Source: Pseudomonas sp. ICMP 561
GTDB lineage: Bacteria; Pseudomonadota; Gammaproteobacteria; Pseudomonadales; Pseudomonadaceae
Assembly (NCBI RefSeq): GCF_002699985.1
Contig: NZ_LKBT01000067.1
Location: 186,001-250,000 of the forward strand
DNA length: 64,000 nt
Direction: 5' to 3'
Positions 34,718-44,340 of the stretch are shown here, piece by piece; the stretch's first letter is position 1, and each line of letters starts with the position of its first letter. The translations under genes were made by a program, and so were the position numbers. A model generated the notes under the pieces. The model saw only the letters and a program-made list of their open reading frames with translations. It had not been told where the DNA came from and did no database searches.

Positions 34718-36108
34718 GTTCAGTTCGCGCGCGCATCCTCATCCCCGTGCTGCTCCTGCTGCTGTTGGGCGACTTGACCATCAGTTGGTTGGCGTTGCGC
34801 GACAGCCACACCGAAATCGAAGAGGTGTACGACGCTCAACTCGCGCAAAGCGCGCGTCTGCTGCAAGGCGTTTTGCGCCAAAGGCCTCCAGGCGAAACAG
34901 ACCTTGATCGGCTGTATCAGGCTTTCGACGAAGCCATGAGTCGAGTGGGCGGTGGTGAAGCCGCACATCCTTATGAAACCCGTTTGACGTTCCAGATCTG
35001 GCGCAACACCGGAGAACTTCTGGTGCGTTCCGCCGAAGCACCGGAGCTGGACGGCCCGCCCGCGACCGAGGGCTCGCATGACTTCCTGAAAGACGGCAAT
35101 GACTGGTGTGGTTTCCTGCTGGTCGATGCCCAGCAAGGGCTGTTGATCTGGGTTGGCGAGCGTGACGACGTGCGTCAGGATCTGATTCAACGCATCGTTC
35201 GCCATACCCTTTGGCCAACGGTGATTGGTGTGCCGCTTCTCGCCATAGCCATCTGGCTGGCGATTGGCTGGGGGATGCGTCCCCTGCAATTCATGGCCAG
35301 CGTCATCCGTCGACGCGAGCCGGAAAGCCTTGAGCCGCTGGACCTGTCACCTCTGCCTAAAGAGCTGGAGCCTATGCAGACCGCACTCAATCGCCTGCTG
35401 ATCCAGATCGAAAATCTGCTGGATCGAGAGCGCCGTTTTATCGCGGATGCGGCACACGAATTACGCACCCCACTGACCATCCTGCGCATCCACGCGCAAA
35501 ACGCCAAACAGGCGCAACTGCCTGAACAACGCGAAGAAGCGCTGGATTATCTGGTGCATGGCGTCGACCGCGCGACGCGCATCGCCAGTCAATTGCTGAC
35601 CATGGCGCGCCTTGAGCCGAAGATAAAACACGATGAACTGCAGACCTTCGACCTGGGCAGTCTGGTCCGTGAGGAACTCGCCGAACTAACGCCATTGGCA
35701 GCCGAGAAAAAAGTCGAGTTGGTATTCGATGGCGTCGAGGACTTCCGGTTACACAGTGATCCAGCGGCCATCACCGTCGCCTTTCAGAACCTGCTGACCA
35801 ACGCCCTTAACTTCGCTCCGGCCAACAGTGAGATCCGGGTCATTCTCGACCGGGCTCAAAACGGCGAGGCCGAGCTGCGCGTCGAGGACAGCGGGCCGGG
35901 CATTGACGAAAAAAATGCACCGCGCTTGCTGGAGCGTTTCTACACCAATGGCCATAGCAACGGCGCAGGACTGGGGCTGGCCATCGTCGAGATGATCGTC
36001 AAAAAACTCGACAGCAGCCTGCAGATCGGCAACCGCCCGGATGGCGGGTGCTGTGCGCAGTTGCGGCTCAGGAGTCTTGTAGAGCTGAAGCTGAACGCTC
36101 CGGCCTGA
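34714..36108 (+). CDS. Sensor histidine kinase (QseC/PmrB-like)
   Basis: This 464-residue inner-membrane kinase has helix 1 at ~7-27, a periplasmic region of ~140 residues of the 2CSK_N type (HTEIEEVYDAQLAQSARLL), helix 2 at ~165-190, a dimerisation/phosphoacceptor domain with DAAHELRTPLTILR (His near 245) and an ATPase domain with N box NLLTNALNFAP, G1 VEDSGPGID and G2 NGAGLGLAIVEM. The periplasmic EIEE is an ExxE-like acidic motif of the kind that binds Fe3+ in PmrB; this is only suggestive. Stimulus unknown. Confidence 0.92.
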   Translation: MSSVRARILIPVLLLLLLGDLTISWLALRDSHTEIEEVYDAQLAQSARLLQGVLRQRPPGETDLDRLYQAFDEAMSRVGGGEAAHPYETRLTFQIWRNTGELLVRSAEAPELDGPPATEGSHDFLKDGNDWCGFLLVDAQQGLLIWVGERDDVRQDLIQRIVRHTLWPTVIGVPLLAIAIWLAIGWGMRPLQFMASVIRRREPESLEPLDLSPLPKELEPMQTALNRLLIQIENLLDRERRFIADAAHELRTPLTILRIHAQNAKQAQLPEQREEALDYLVHGVDRATRIASQLLTMARLEPKIKHDELQTFDLGSLVREELAELTPLAAEKKVELVFDGVEDFRLHSDPAAITVAFQNLLTNALNFAPANSEIRVILDRAQNGEAELRVEDSGPGIDEKNAPRLLERFYTNGHSNGAGLGLAIVEMIVKKLDSSLQIGNRPDGGCCAQLRLRSLVELKLNAPA

Positions 36109-36121
36109 AATAAGATCAACG

Positions 36122-36211
36122 GTAGGACCGAGTTCATTCGGGAAGGCGGTCTTACAGGCAATAAACCTGAAGCGGATGTACCGGCCTCATCGCGAATGAA
36201 TTCGCTCCCAC
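36122..36211. repeat. Paired REP (GT-GGGA-CCGA-TTCATTCG family), first copy
   Basis: GTAGGACCGAGTTCATTCGGGAAGGCGG faces inverted CGCGAATGAATTCGCTCCCAC. It lies in the gap between the kinase and triC, which are convergent. Confidence 0.82.
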
Positions 36212-36246
36212 AGGAATTGCGCACATCTCAGGTTCATGCAGATCCC

Positions 36247-36335
36247 GTGGGACCGAATTCATTCGGGAAGGCGGCATTCCTGATGGACACAGATACATCG
36301 AATGTACCGGATTTTCGCGAATGAATTCGCTCCTA
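36247..36335. repeat. Paired REP (GT-GGGA-CCGA-TTCATTCG family), second copy
   Basis: A second element, GTGGGACCGAATTCATTCGGGAAGGCGG facing CGCGAATGAATTCGCTCCTAC, about 125 bp from the first. The two together look like a local duplication. Confidence 0.82.
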
Positions 36336-36385
36336 CGGGGTTTGCGCCCGGCTCAGATTCAACTGCGTGCGACCGCAAGAATCGC

Positions 36386-39300
36386 CTATGCCCTGGGCGG
36401 TTTGATGCCGTAACAAACCATATACAGCGCGGGCAGAAAAAACAGTGTCAGGACGGTAGCAATCGCAATGCCGCCGATCATGGCGTAGGCCATCGGCCCC
36501 CAGAATACCTCTCGCGCTATCGGGATCATGCCCAGACTTGCCGCCGCCGCCGTCAGCAGGATCGGGCGACAGCGATGCTCGGTGGCCTTGACCACAGCGG
36601 TCCACGCCTCTTCTCCAGCCGCCATGAACTCGTCGATCTGCGTGACCAGAATCACCGAGTTACGGATGATGATCCCGATCAGCGCCAGCACCCCGAGGAT
36701 CGCCACGAAACCCAGCGGGTACCCCGTCAACAACAGCGCAGCAACGACTCCGATAAACCCTAGCGGCACCACGCTGACCACCAGCATCAGTTTCTTCACA
36801 CTCTGCAACTGAATCATCAGAAAGGTCGCAACCAACAGCAGCATCAGTGGCACAACTTTCAGAATCGGCCCCTGAGAACGAGCGCTGGCTTCGACCGCTC
36901 CACCGGTAGCCACCGAATAGCGCACGGGCAAAGCCGCACTGAACGCCTCGACCTGCGGACGCAACTCACGCACCAGCGCCGCCGGTTGCAGATGGCCAAG
37001 TACGTTGGCTTTCAGGGTAATGGTCGGCAGCCGGTCGCGACGCCAGACCAGCGGTTGCTCCTGCTCGTAACTCAAACTGGCGAAGGCCATCAATGGCACA
37101 CTGGTCCCGCCGGGCACCGGAATCTGCAGGTTGCTCAAGGTTTGCAGCGAGGTCCGCTCACTGGCTTCGGCACGCCCGACCAGATCGACCAGATAGGTAT
37201 CATCGCGAACCTTGGTGATGCTGGTGCCGGACACCAGGCTGTTGAGAATCTGCGCCACGTCTTCGGAAGACAGGCCGAACTGGCGCACCTTGTCTTGAGC
37301 GATATCAATCTTCAGTACTTTGCCTGGCTCGTTCCAGTCGTAGATGACCTGCCCGATATTTGCGTTGGCATCCAGGATGGCCGCCAGAGCCATGGCCTGG
37401 CTGCGGACTTGCTCGATATCAGGACCGCTGACCCGATATTGCACAGGCCACCCCACCGGAGGCCCCATGTTCAGCGGTTGCACATAGCCGCCAACGCCCA
37501 CGAAGTCATCGCGAAAACGCTGACGCAAACGCTCGATCAACTGATCTCGCCCTTCCCCGCCACGGCTGACGATAACCAGTTGGCCATAAAACGGATTACT
37601 CAATTGCTGATCCAGCGGCAAGTAAAAACGCACCGCGCCTTTGCCAACGTAGGAACTCCAGTGCAACACATCCGGATCGTCCTTGAGCGTGGCTTCGAGG
37701 CGGTCCATGACCTGACGCGTACCGTCGATGGAGCCATTCTGAGGCATGTAGATATCGACGAGAATTTCCGGACGATCCGAATCCGGGAAAAACTGGTTTT
37801 GCAGTAACTTGCCCGCGAACAGCGACCCGACGAACACCAGCACGGTAAAGCCGATTACCCACCAGCGATGCTTGAGTGCTCCTGACAACGCCCGCCTGAA
37901 TCCCGACATCCAGACGCCGCCCGCATGCTGATGAGCTTTGGGTACTTTGAGGATGTGCACGCCAATCAGCGGCGCAAACAACACCGCCACCAGCCATGAA
38001 AGCAGCAACGCCACTGCGATCACTGCAAACATGGTGAAGACGTACTCACCCGCCGAGCTGGAGTTCAGGCCAATCGGCACGAAACCGGCGACCGTCACCA
38101 ACGTGCCTGTCAGCATCGGGAATGCCGTGGAGGTATAGGCAAACGTGGCCGCCTGCTGCAATGAGTCGCCGGCTTCAAGCCGGGTCACCATCATTTCTAC
38201 GGTGATCATCGCGTCGTCCACCAAGAGCCCCAGCGCGATGATCAACGCCCCTAAAGAAATACGCTGCATGGTAATGCCGCTGTACTCCATGAAGACGAAA
38301 ACCAGCGCCAACACCAGCGGGATTGAACACGCCACGACGAGCCCGGCACGGATGCCCAGGCTCAGGAAGCTCACCACCAGCACAATCAGAATCGCCTCGA
38401 ACAACGCACGCGTGAAGCCGCCGATAGCCTTGTCCACCACCTCGGCCTGACTCGACACCAGATGCACATCGATACCCAACGGCAGCTCGCTGGTCAGCGC
38501 ATCCATACGCTGCTGCAAGCGCATGCCGAAATCCTGAATATTGCCGCCCTGCTTCATGGCCACGGCCAGACCAATCGCTGGCTGGCCGTTGAAGCGAAAC
38601 ATCGAGCTTGGTGGATCGGCATAACGGCGCTCCACCGTCGCCAGATCACTCAGGCGAAAGAAGCGCTCACCGAAGCGCAGGTTGACGGCTTGCAGGTCAC
38701 TTTCATCCGTGAACTGGCCGCTGGTGCGCACTGCAATCCTTTCCGGACCGGATTCGATGACACCGGCCGGCGTTACTGCGTTCTGCGCTTGCAGACTGGC
38801 GATGACCTGCCGCTGATCAATCCCCAGCGCCGCCAGCTTGCGCATGGAGAAGTTCAGGTAGATCACTTCACGTTGCGCCCCCAACAACTCGATCTTGCCC
38901 AGGTCCTGCACACTTCGGATGTCCGCCCTGACTTGCTCGACATAGTCGCGCAACTGACGAAAAGAAAGCCCGTCGGCGGTAAACGCATAGATGCTGCCGA
39001 AGACATCACCGAACTCGTCGTTGAACGCAGGCCCTTGAATGCCTTCGGGCAGTTCACCCCGAATGTCCATGATCTTCTTGCGCACCTGATACCAGGCGGC
39101 GGGAATGTCAGCGCTGTGGGTGTCGCTCTTGAGGAAGACAAACAGCGTCGACTCACCGGCCAGGGTGTAGCTCTTCACATAGTCCAGCGCATCGATTTCC
39201 TCGAGCTTCTTTTCCATGCGGTCAGTGACCTGCTGCAAGGTCTCCTGCAGCGTCGCACCGGGCCAACGGGCTTGAATGACCATGGTCTTGATGGCAAACG

Positions 39301-39427
39301 AGGGATCTTCCTCACGCCCAAGATTCATGAACGACCAGCTTCCCATCAGCAGCGAAACGAACATCATGTACCAGACCAGTGTGCGGTGCCGAAGCCCCCA
39401 GGCAGACAGGTTAAAACGCTCCCTCAC
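36386..39427 (-). CDS. triC: RND efflux permease, TriC-like
   Basis: This 1013-residue inner-membrane proton-driven RND pump has twelve membrane helices. The first helix follows LRHRTLVWYMMFVSLLMG; the proton-relay aspartates are in LGLLVDDAMITVEMM near residue 400; the second half starts at KHRWWVIGFTVLVFVGS. The gene order adaptor-adaptor-RND and the protein size match P. aeruginosa TriABC, which expels triclosan and works with OpmH. No outer-membrane channel gene is in the operon, so a TolC-type partner must come from elsewhere. Starts with GTG overlapping triB stop (GTGA). Confidence 0.82.
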   Translation of the reverse strand: MRERFNLSAWGLRHRTLVWYMMFVSLLMGSWSFMNLGREEDPSFAIKTMVIQARWPGATLQETLQQVTDRMEKKLEEIDALDYVKSYTLAGESTLFVFLKSDTHSADIPAAWYQVRKKIMDIRGELPEGIQGPAFNDEFGDVFGSIYAFTADGLSFRQLRDYVEQVRADIRSVQDLGKIELLGAQREVIYLNFSMRKLAALGIDQRQVIASLQAQNAVTPAGVIESGPERIAVRTSGQFTDESDLQAVNLRFGERFFRLSDLATVERRYADPPSSMFRFNGQPAIGLAVAMKQGGNIQDFGMRLQQRMDALTSELPLGIDVHLVSSQAEVVDKAIGGFTRALFEAILIVLVVSFLSLGIRAGLVVACSIPLVLALVFVFMEYSGITMQRISLGALIIALGLLVDDAMITVEMMVTRLEAGDSLQQAATFAYTSTAFPMLTGTLVTVAGFVPIGLNSSSAGEYVFTMFAVIAVALLLSWLVAVLFAPLIGVHILKVPKAHQHAGGVWMSGFRRALSGALKHRWWVIGFTVLVFVGSLFAGKLLQNQFFPDSDRPEILVDIYMPQNGSIDGTRQVMDRLEATLKDDPDVLHWSSYVGKGAVRFYLPLDQQLSNPFYGQLVIVSRGGEGRDQLIERLRQRFRDDFVGVGGYVQPLNMGPPVGWPVQYRVSGPDIEQVRSQAMALAAILDANANIGQVIYDWNEPGKVLKIDIAQDKVRQFGLSSEDVAQILNSLVSGTSITKVRDDTYLVDLVGRAEASERTSLQTLSNLQIPVPGGTSVPLMAFASLSYEQEQPLVWRRDRLPTITLKANVLGHLQPAALVRELRPQVEAFSAALPVRYSVATGGAVEASARSQGPILKVVPLMLLLVATFLMIQLQSVKKLMLVVSVVPLGFIGVVAALLLTGYPLGFVAILGVLALIGIIIRNSVILVTQIDEFMAAGEEAWTAVVKATEHRCRPILLTAAAASLGMIPIAREVFWGPMAYAMIGGIAIATVLTLFFLPALYMVCYGIKPPRA

Positions 39428-40524
39428 AAACTGACCTCGCGATCCATACGAACTCTCTGTCCTGCTCTCAGACCGTTGACTCCGGCGATGACCACCTTGT
39501 CACCATCATGCAACTCACCCTGCACGCGCACCGAAGAACCGTGTCGGGCCAAAATGGTTACATCGCGGGAGCTCACGGTCGCAGACTGCGGATCAACGAC
39601 CCACACCTGCGCCTGGCCCTCGCGTTCAAGCACGGCGCTGCCTGGCAGTTCGCGAAAGGAAGAGGCGGCACTGCTGATCTCAACGCTCACCGTTGAACCC
39701 AGCCGAAAGCTGTCCGGCACGGCATCCAGCGTCAGTCGTACACGCTGGGTGCGTGTTGTCGGATCAATCTGTGGCGACAACTGACGCAAATGGGCGGCGA
39801 CAAAAGCGTGTGGGTTGAGCTGGGAAATCACTTGAATCCGAATGTCCTGACTCAGTGTGGCAACCAGATCCAGTGGCAGATCAACCACGGCTTCGCGGCT
39901 CTCAGGGCGGGCCAGACTGACGACCGGATGCCCGGTCGCGACCACCTGGCCGACCTCGCCATGCCAATCAGTGACCACGCCATCGAACTCAGCCAGCAAA
40001 CGGGTGTAGGACAGATGATCAGTAGCTTGCTGCAACGCATTGCGGGCCTGACTGAGAATGGCGTCCTGGGTTTGCAAATCACCGCTCATCTGATCCAGTC
40101 GCGCCTGAGCCCCCACGCCCCGCGCGATCAGTTGCTGATAGCGCTGCCGCTCTACGCTCAATTGCTGCCAGGTCGCTTGGGCCTTGTTCAGTTCTGCCTG
40201 CCGGGCACGCAGTTGGTTTTGCTGATTGCCGGGCTCAAGGGTGGCGAGAAGATCGCCCCGACGAACCCTGTCACCGATCTCGACGTGACGCGTTGCAATG
40301 CGGCCTGCCACTCGAAAACCCAGTTCGACTTCGTAGCGAGGCTGAATGCTGCCCGCAAAGCGCCCATGAACATGCTGCTGCGCGTCGACCATTTCGATAA
40401 ACAACACAGGCCGCTCGACAACCTCGCGTACAGGCTTGTCACGGCAGCCTGCGACCATCATGAAAATGATGCAAAACAACCAGACTTTGCAGATCAAAAG
40501 GATACGGATGACGGTGACCTTCAT
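39424..40524 (-). CDS. triB: RND efflux membrane-fusion lipoprotein, second adaptor
   Basis: This 366-residue periplasmic adaptor has a lipoprotein signal ending in FMMVAGC. It has the usual order: beta-barrel edge (VELGFRVAGRIATRHVEIGDRVRRGDLLATLEP lipoyl half), alpha-hairpin (residues ~95-165, RQAELNKAQATWQQLSVERQ), second lipoyl half (YTRLLAEFDGVVTDWH) and beta-barrel/membrane-proximal domains. It is one of two distinct adaptors encoded before a single pump, the hallmark of TriAB. The ATG overlaps the upstream stop. Confidence 0.8.
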   Translation of the reverse strand: MKVTVIRILLICKVWLFCIIFMMVAGCRDKPVREVVERPVLFIEMVDAQQHVHGRFAGSIQPRYEVELGFRVAGRIATRHVEIGDRVRRGDLLATLEPGNQQNQLRARQAELNKAQATWQQLSVERQRYQQLIARGVGAQARLDQMSGDLQTQDAILSQARNALQQATDHLSYTRLLAEFDGVVTDWHGEVGQVVATGHPVVSLARPESREAVVDLPLDLVATLSQDIRIQVISQLNPHAFVAAHLRQLSPQIDPTTRTQRVRLTLDAVPDSFRLGSTVSVEISSAASSFRELPGSAVLEREGQAQVWVVDPQSATVSSRDVTILARHGSSVRVQGELHDGDKVVIAGVNGLRAGQRVRMDREVSL

Positions 40525-41735
40525 CGACTCGTCTCCGCTGCCAAGGCGATGACCTTGCTGTTGTCATCGTTCTTGTCATGGCCCTCGCGCGCAGCGACAT
40601 CGACTCTCTGCCCCGGATACAAAAACTGCAGACCGCGGGATACCACCCAGTCACCCTCTGCTACTCCGGATGCGATGACTACGTGACCCTGCTCATAACG
40701 CAACACCTGCACTTCAACCAGACGCACACGGCTCTGCTCGTCTACGCGCCAGACTGCAGGTTTGCCGTGACTGCGACTCAGAGCCGACCATGGCAGAGTG
40801 AAAGCCTTGCGGGCCTGAGAATCCAGCTTCGCGCTGACCACGGTACCCAGAGCAAGATTGGCGGGAGCGTCTTGCAGCGCGACCCGTACCCGCAGGGTGC
40901 CGCTGGCGGAAGAGACAATCGGAGTGATCTCACGGATCCTGCCGGACAGCGTCAGGGCCGGATTGCCCAGCCCGCGAACACTTACGCGGCGACCTGGCTG
41001 GTCAGATTCCAGCAACGATTCGTAGGCCGCGAATACCGCTTCTCGCTCGCCATCATGGGCAAGACTGAAAACAGGTGTGGCGGCCTGCACCACCTGACCT
41101 TCTTCGGCATGACGTGCCGTGATGATTCCGTCGGCCACCGCAACCAGTTCGGTGTAGCTCAATTGGTCGCGCGCATTGGCCTGCTGCGCTTTCAGCGCGG
41201 CAAGATCGCCCCGCGCACTCTCCAGCGCAGACTGCGCTTTTTGATACTCGCTGAGATTGGTATAGCCCTTGGGCAGCAACGTTTGCTGACGCTGGTAATT
41301 GGTTTGCGCCAAACGCAGTCGCGATTCTCTGGCGGCAACTTCTGCATCGGCCGACGCCAGTTCAGTGTTTTGCTCTCGCGGGTCGAGCTTTGCCAACCGC
41401 TGCCCCGCTCGCACACGATCGCCCACATCGACAAAGCGCTGCACCAGCTTGCCGGACACCCGAAAAGCCTGCTCCGTGACCTTGCGCGCCTGGATATCGC
41501 CTGTCAGCTCGACGCTGGTCAGGATGTCGGAAGAAACCACTTCCTGAACCGCCACACGGACCAGTGTTTTCGACACAGGCTTATCGTCAGAACAGCCACT
41601 GAGGGAAAGCAACAGCAAAACGTTGAGTCCCAGCGCCAGCCAAGGCTGGCGAACAACCCTTCCAGGATTCAAAAACCGGGAATTTCCGGCCACACGACAA
41701 CACCCGCACAAATGCACAGCACAAGAAATATTCAT
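40521..41735 (-). CDS. triA: RND efflux membrane-fusion lipoprotein, first adaptor
   Basis: The mature protein starts at the lipobox LLSLSGC and has the adaptor domains: ITEQAFRVSGKLVQRFVDVGDRVRAGQRLAKLDP lipoyl half (T-E-Q-A-F onwards), a long hairpin (LASADAEVAARESRLRLAQT ... LAALKAQQANARDQ), YTELVAVADGIITARHAEEGQVV and a C-terminal domain. The start is uncertain: ATG 41735 is used (404 residues), but it lacks a convincing ribosome site and leaves a ~47-residue leader. A non-ATG start nearer the hydrophobic segment is possible. First gene of the triABC-like operon; phaG-like gene lies ~100 bp upstream on the same strand. Confidence 0.78.
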   Translation of the reverse strand: MNISCAVHLCGCCRVAGNSRFLNPGRVVRQPWLALGLNVLLLLSLSGCSDDKPVSKTLVRVAVQEVVSSDILTSVELTGDIQARKVTEQAFRVSGKLVQRFVDVGDRVRAGQRLAKLDPREQNTELASADAEVAARESRLRLAQTNYQRQQTLLPKGYTNLSEYQKAQSALESARGDLAALKAQQANARDQLSYTELVAVADGIITARHAEEGQVVQAATPVFSLAHDGEREAVFAAYESLLESDQPGRRVSVRGLGNPALTLSGRIREITPIVSSASGTLRVRVALQDAPANLALGTVVSAKLDSQARKAFTLPWSALSRSHGKPAVWRVDEQSRVRLVEVQVLRYEQGHVVIASGVAEGDWVVSRGLQFLYPGQRVDVAAREGHDKNDDNSKVIALAAETSR

Positions 41736-41834
41736 CAACGACAAAGCCACAGCCCAATGAAGTATCGCCACACCCGAAGACCAGGTGTCAGAACGAAGAC
41801 CCGCTACCAAACAGCCAAAGGGCCGTTCTGCGCC

Positions 41835-42698
41835 TCAGGCAATCGCGGCTTCAGGCCAGGCATGACTGATTTCTTTCTGTGCACCGAGAAAACTCAGTAC
41901 GATTTTCTGCGAGTTCAGCCAGGCGGCCTTGCTCTCAAGGTCGAGAAAGTGGCCGGTATCAGGCACAACATTGAAGCTGCTTTGCGCTATGTACGTGGAG
42001 AAACTGCGGGCATCTTCAACGGTGGTGTATTCATCTTTCTCGCCATTGACGAATAACACAGGGATCTTGATAGAAGAGAAACGCTCGACGTAATTACTGG
42101 CACTGAGTTTACGAATCTGGCTGATGTGAAAGTCGATCTGGCCGTATTCATGTTCAGCAAGGCTGATCAGGTGTTTGTAGTTATACAGTTTGAAAAGTCG
42201 CGGCAGATACTTGCCCACGGTGTCGTTAAGCAACGAACCGATTTTTCGTTTTTCACGTGCGGCAAGGTAGAGCTGCGCCTTGTCGATGTAGTCCAGCATC
42301 GGCTCATTGAGCACTGGCGAGAACGAGCTGATGATCGCTTTCTCAACCGACGCGGGCGACTCGGAAAGGGCCAGCAACGCGGACACGCCACCCCAGGACA
42401 CTGAAAGCAAGTAATTGATTTTGTAGAGATTAATGATATTCAGGAGAATTCTGACTTCGTCTTCCTTGGTCACAATCGTATCGCCAGGGTTGTGAGCCTT
42501 GGACTGACCGGAGAACGGAAGATCGAACAGCACCAGATTGAAGTGTGGCGCCAGATACTTCACCGTCTGACCAAATGAGCCAGTGGTCGACAGCGCGCCA
42601 TTGACGAGCAGAACGGTCTTGGCGCTATCACTTTTCCAGTAAGTTTCGGTATAGATCTTGAACTCTTCGACATCCAGAATCTTGGTTTGCGCACCCAT
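41835..42698 (-). CDS. phaG: PhaG-like (R)-3-hydroxyacyl-ACP:CoA transacylase / thioesterase
   Basis: PhaG links fatty-acid synthesis to medium-chain polyhydroxyalkanoate by releasing 3-hydroxyacyl groups from ACP. The 287-residue alpha/beta hydrolase aligns by eye along its length with P. putida PhaG, sharing segments such as SFSPVxNEPMxDYxD, NDTxGKxLPxLFKxxNYxH and GExDEYTTVEDARxFS. The nucleophile Ser is in SVSWGGVSALLAL near residue 102, with Asp in DEYTTVED and His in GHFLDLESK. RhlA is the nearest alternative but fits less well. A strong AGGAGG precedes the ATG. The gene and its upstream region look more AT-rich than neighbours. Confidence 0.78.
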   Translation of the reverse strand: MGAQTKILDVEEFKIYTETYWKSDSAKTVLLVNGALSTTGSFGQTVKYLAPHFNLVLFDLPFSGQSKAHNPGDTIVTKEDEVRILLNIINLYKINYLLSVSWGGVSALLALSESPASVEKAIISSFSPVLNEPMLDYIDKAQLYLAAREKRKIGSLLNDTVGKYLPRLFKLYNYKHLISLAEHEYGQIDFHISQIRKLSASNYVERFSSIKIPVLFVNGEKDEYTTVEDARSFSTYIAQSSFNVVPDTGHFLDLESKAAWLNSQKIVLSFLGAQKEISHAWPEAAIA

Positions 42699-43254
42699 GA
42701 CAGCCTCCTAGCTTTCGTAATTCCAATAGTTTTTAAGTTCTCTGCTTCGGCTGCCATGCCAAAGCCTCACCCGGTTACAGGCAAAATCCGTTGAGTTCTT
42801 GTTTTTAAGTGCATCGATAAGCTGAATCGATTAACGCTATTGTTAACGAATAAGAGATCAAAAAACGACACCCTGTTGGCGTCATAAAAATGGCTATACG
42901 CTATTTTCGAAGGGAAACGAGAGTTCAGACATTGGATCCAACTATTGTTCACGGGCCTTCAGGAGCAATAGAGACTGGATGTCTTTCAATTTTTCTGATG
43001 GCTCATGGATGCCGAAATGTGACAAAAGCGGCGTTTTTCTGAAACATATAGTTACAACTTTGGGCGGAACTTTTCTATTTTTCTTGTGACTTGCAGCCCG
43101 AAACGTTGATTTAGACGCGTTGATGCCCATTGACTTCGAAGGCCGCAATTAATTTGACGCGTTTTTGGAAGAGGGTTTTCACATGGTGCTGGCGATGTCC
43201 AGCGACGCAAGTCGGCGTATAGCGGACAGGGACGCGACCTTGAAACGGAAAAGG
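42699..43254. other. AT-rich gap upstream of phaG
   Basis: About 550 bp lie between the phaG start and the 161-bp array. It is noticeably AT-richer than the rest of the window, with GATTAACGCTATTGTTAACG near 42826-42846. It should hold the phaG promoter. No open frame with family resemblance or ribosome site is seen. Confidence 0.5.
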
Positions 43255-44198
43255 TGCCGCACTGTTTCGCGGCAAACACGGGACTTGTAGGAGCTGCCGA
43301 AGGCTGCGATCGCGGTGTGTCAGAAGAAATGTCTCGCAGCCTTCGGCAGCGCCTACAGAAATGCATTTCATCCAGTCGTTGCATGCTATTTGATGATGCC
43401 GCGAGAAACGCGACCTCTAGCGCTGCTTCGCGGCAAACACAGGACTTGTAGGAGCTGCCGAAGGCTGCGATCGCGGTGTGTCAGAAGAAATGTCTCGCAG
43501 CCTTCGGCAGCGCCTACAGAAATGCATTTCATCCAGTCGTTGCATGCTATTTGATGATGCCGCGAGAAACGCGACCTCTAGCGCTGCTTCGCGGCAAACA
43601 CAGGACTTGTAGGAGCTGCCGAAGGCTGCGATCGCGGTGTGTCAGAAGAAATGTCTCGCAGCCTTCGGCAGCGCCTACAGAAATGCATTTCATCCAGTCG
43701 TTGCATGCTATTTGATGATGCCGCGAGAAACGCGACCTCTAGCGCTGCTTCGCGGCAAACACAGGACTTGTAGGAGCTGCCGAAGGCTGCGATCGCGGTG
43801 TGTCAGAAGAAATGTCTCGCAGCCTTCGGCAGCGCCTACAGAAATGCATTTCATCCAGTCGTTGCATGCTATTTGATGATGCCGCGAGAAACGCGACCTC
43901 TAGCGCTGCTTCGCGGCAAACACAAGACTTGTAGGAGCTGCCGAAGGCTGCGATCGCGGTGTGTCAGAAGAAATGTCTCGCAGCCTTCGGCAGCTCCTAC
44001 AGAAATGCATTTCAACCCAGTCGTTGCATGCTATTTGATGATGCCGCGAGAAACGCGACCTCTAGCGCTGCCTCGCGGCAAACACAAGACTTGTAGGAGC
44101 TGCCGAAGGCTGCGATCGCCGTGTATCAGAAGAAATGTCTCGCAGCCTTCGGCAGCTCCTACAGAAAATGCATTTCAATCCAGTCGTTGCATGCGATT
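43255..44198. repeat. Tandem array of a 161-bp unit built on a REP doublet (about six copies)
   Basis: GTAGGAGCTGCCGAAGGCTG starts at 43287, 43448, 43609, 43770, 43931 and 44092, an exact 161-bp period. Each unit has a REP doublet hairpin (~70 bp), a linker with ATGCATTTCATCCAGTCGTTGC and a second stem GCCGCGA...TCGCGGC. Units 2-4 look identical; the right REP arm reads CAGCGCCTAC in units 1-4 but the canonical CAGCTCCTAC in units 5-6. The last unit lacks the second stem. Confidence 0.95.
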
Positions 44199-44340
44199 AC
44201 ATGAGACCGAACTTGCTCGCGAGGCGTTGTTTTCGAGTCGCCCCTTCTACCGCATCGCCAACAAGTTGCCTCCTACCGGGATTTGCAATCCTTCAGGCGG
44301 AGCGTAAGTGACGTCGCAAACCAAAAAAAACGCAGACGCA

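Noticed and set aside
38462..39784. 440-codon plus-strand frame opposite triC and triB
   Set aside because: It is antisense to the RND operon and has no recognisable domain.
41835..42698. Call of rhlA (HAA synthase) for the alpha/beta hydrolase
   Set aside because: RhlA and PhaG are related, but the remembered PhaG sequence matches over longer segments (VLNEPMLDYID, GKYLPRLFKLYNYKH, TTVEDARSFS). RhlA remains an alternative.
42824..42850. Repeated TTAACG motif (GATTAACGCTATTGTTAACG) as a regulator site
   Set aside because: No regulator with this target could be named and the region is AT-rich, so chance similarity is likely.
43255..44198. CRISPR-like array
   Set aside because: The whole 161-bp unit is repeated without unique spacers, and no cas genes are near.
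43315..44307. Repeated 79-residue reading frames in the array, each starting MCQKKCLAAFGSAYRN
   Set aside because: They are produced by the 161-bp unit itself, lack ribosome sites, overlap hairpin arms and run across REP sequence. They are not credible genes.
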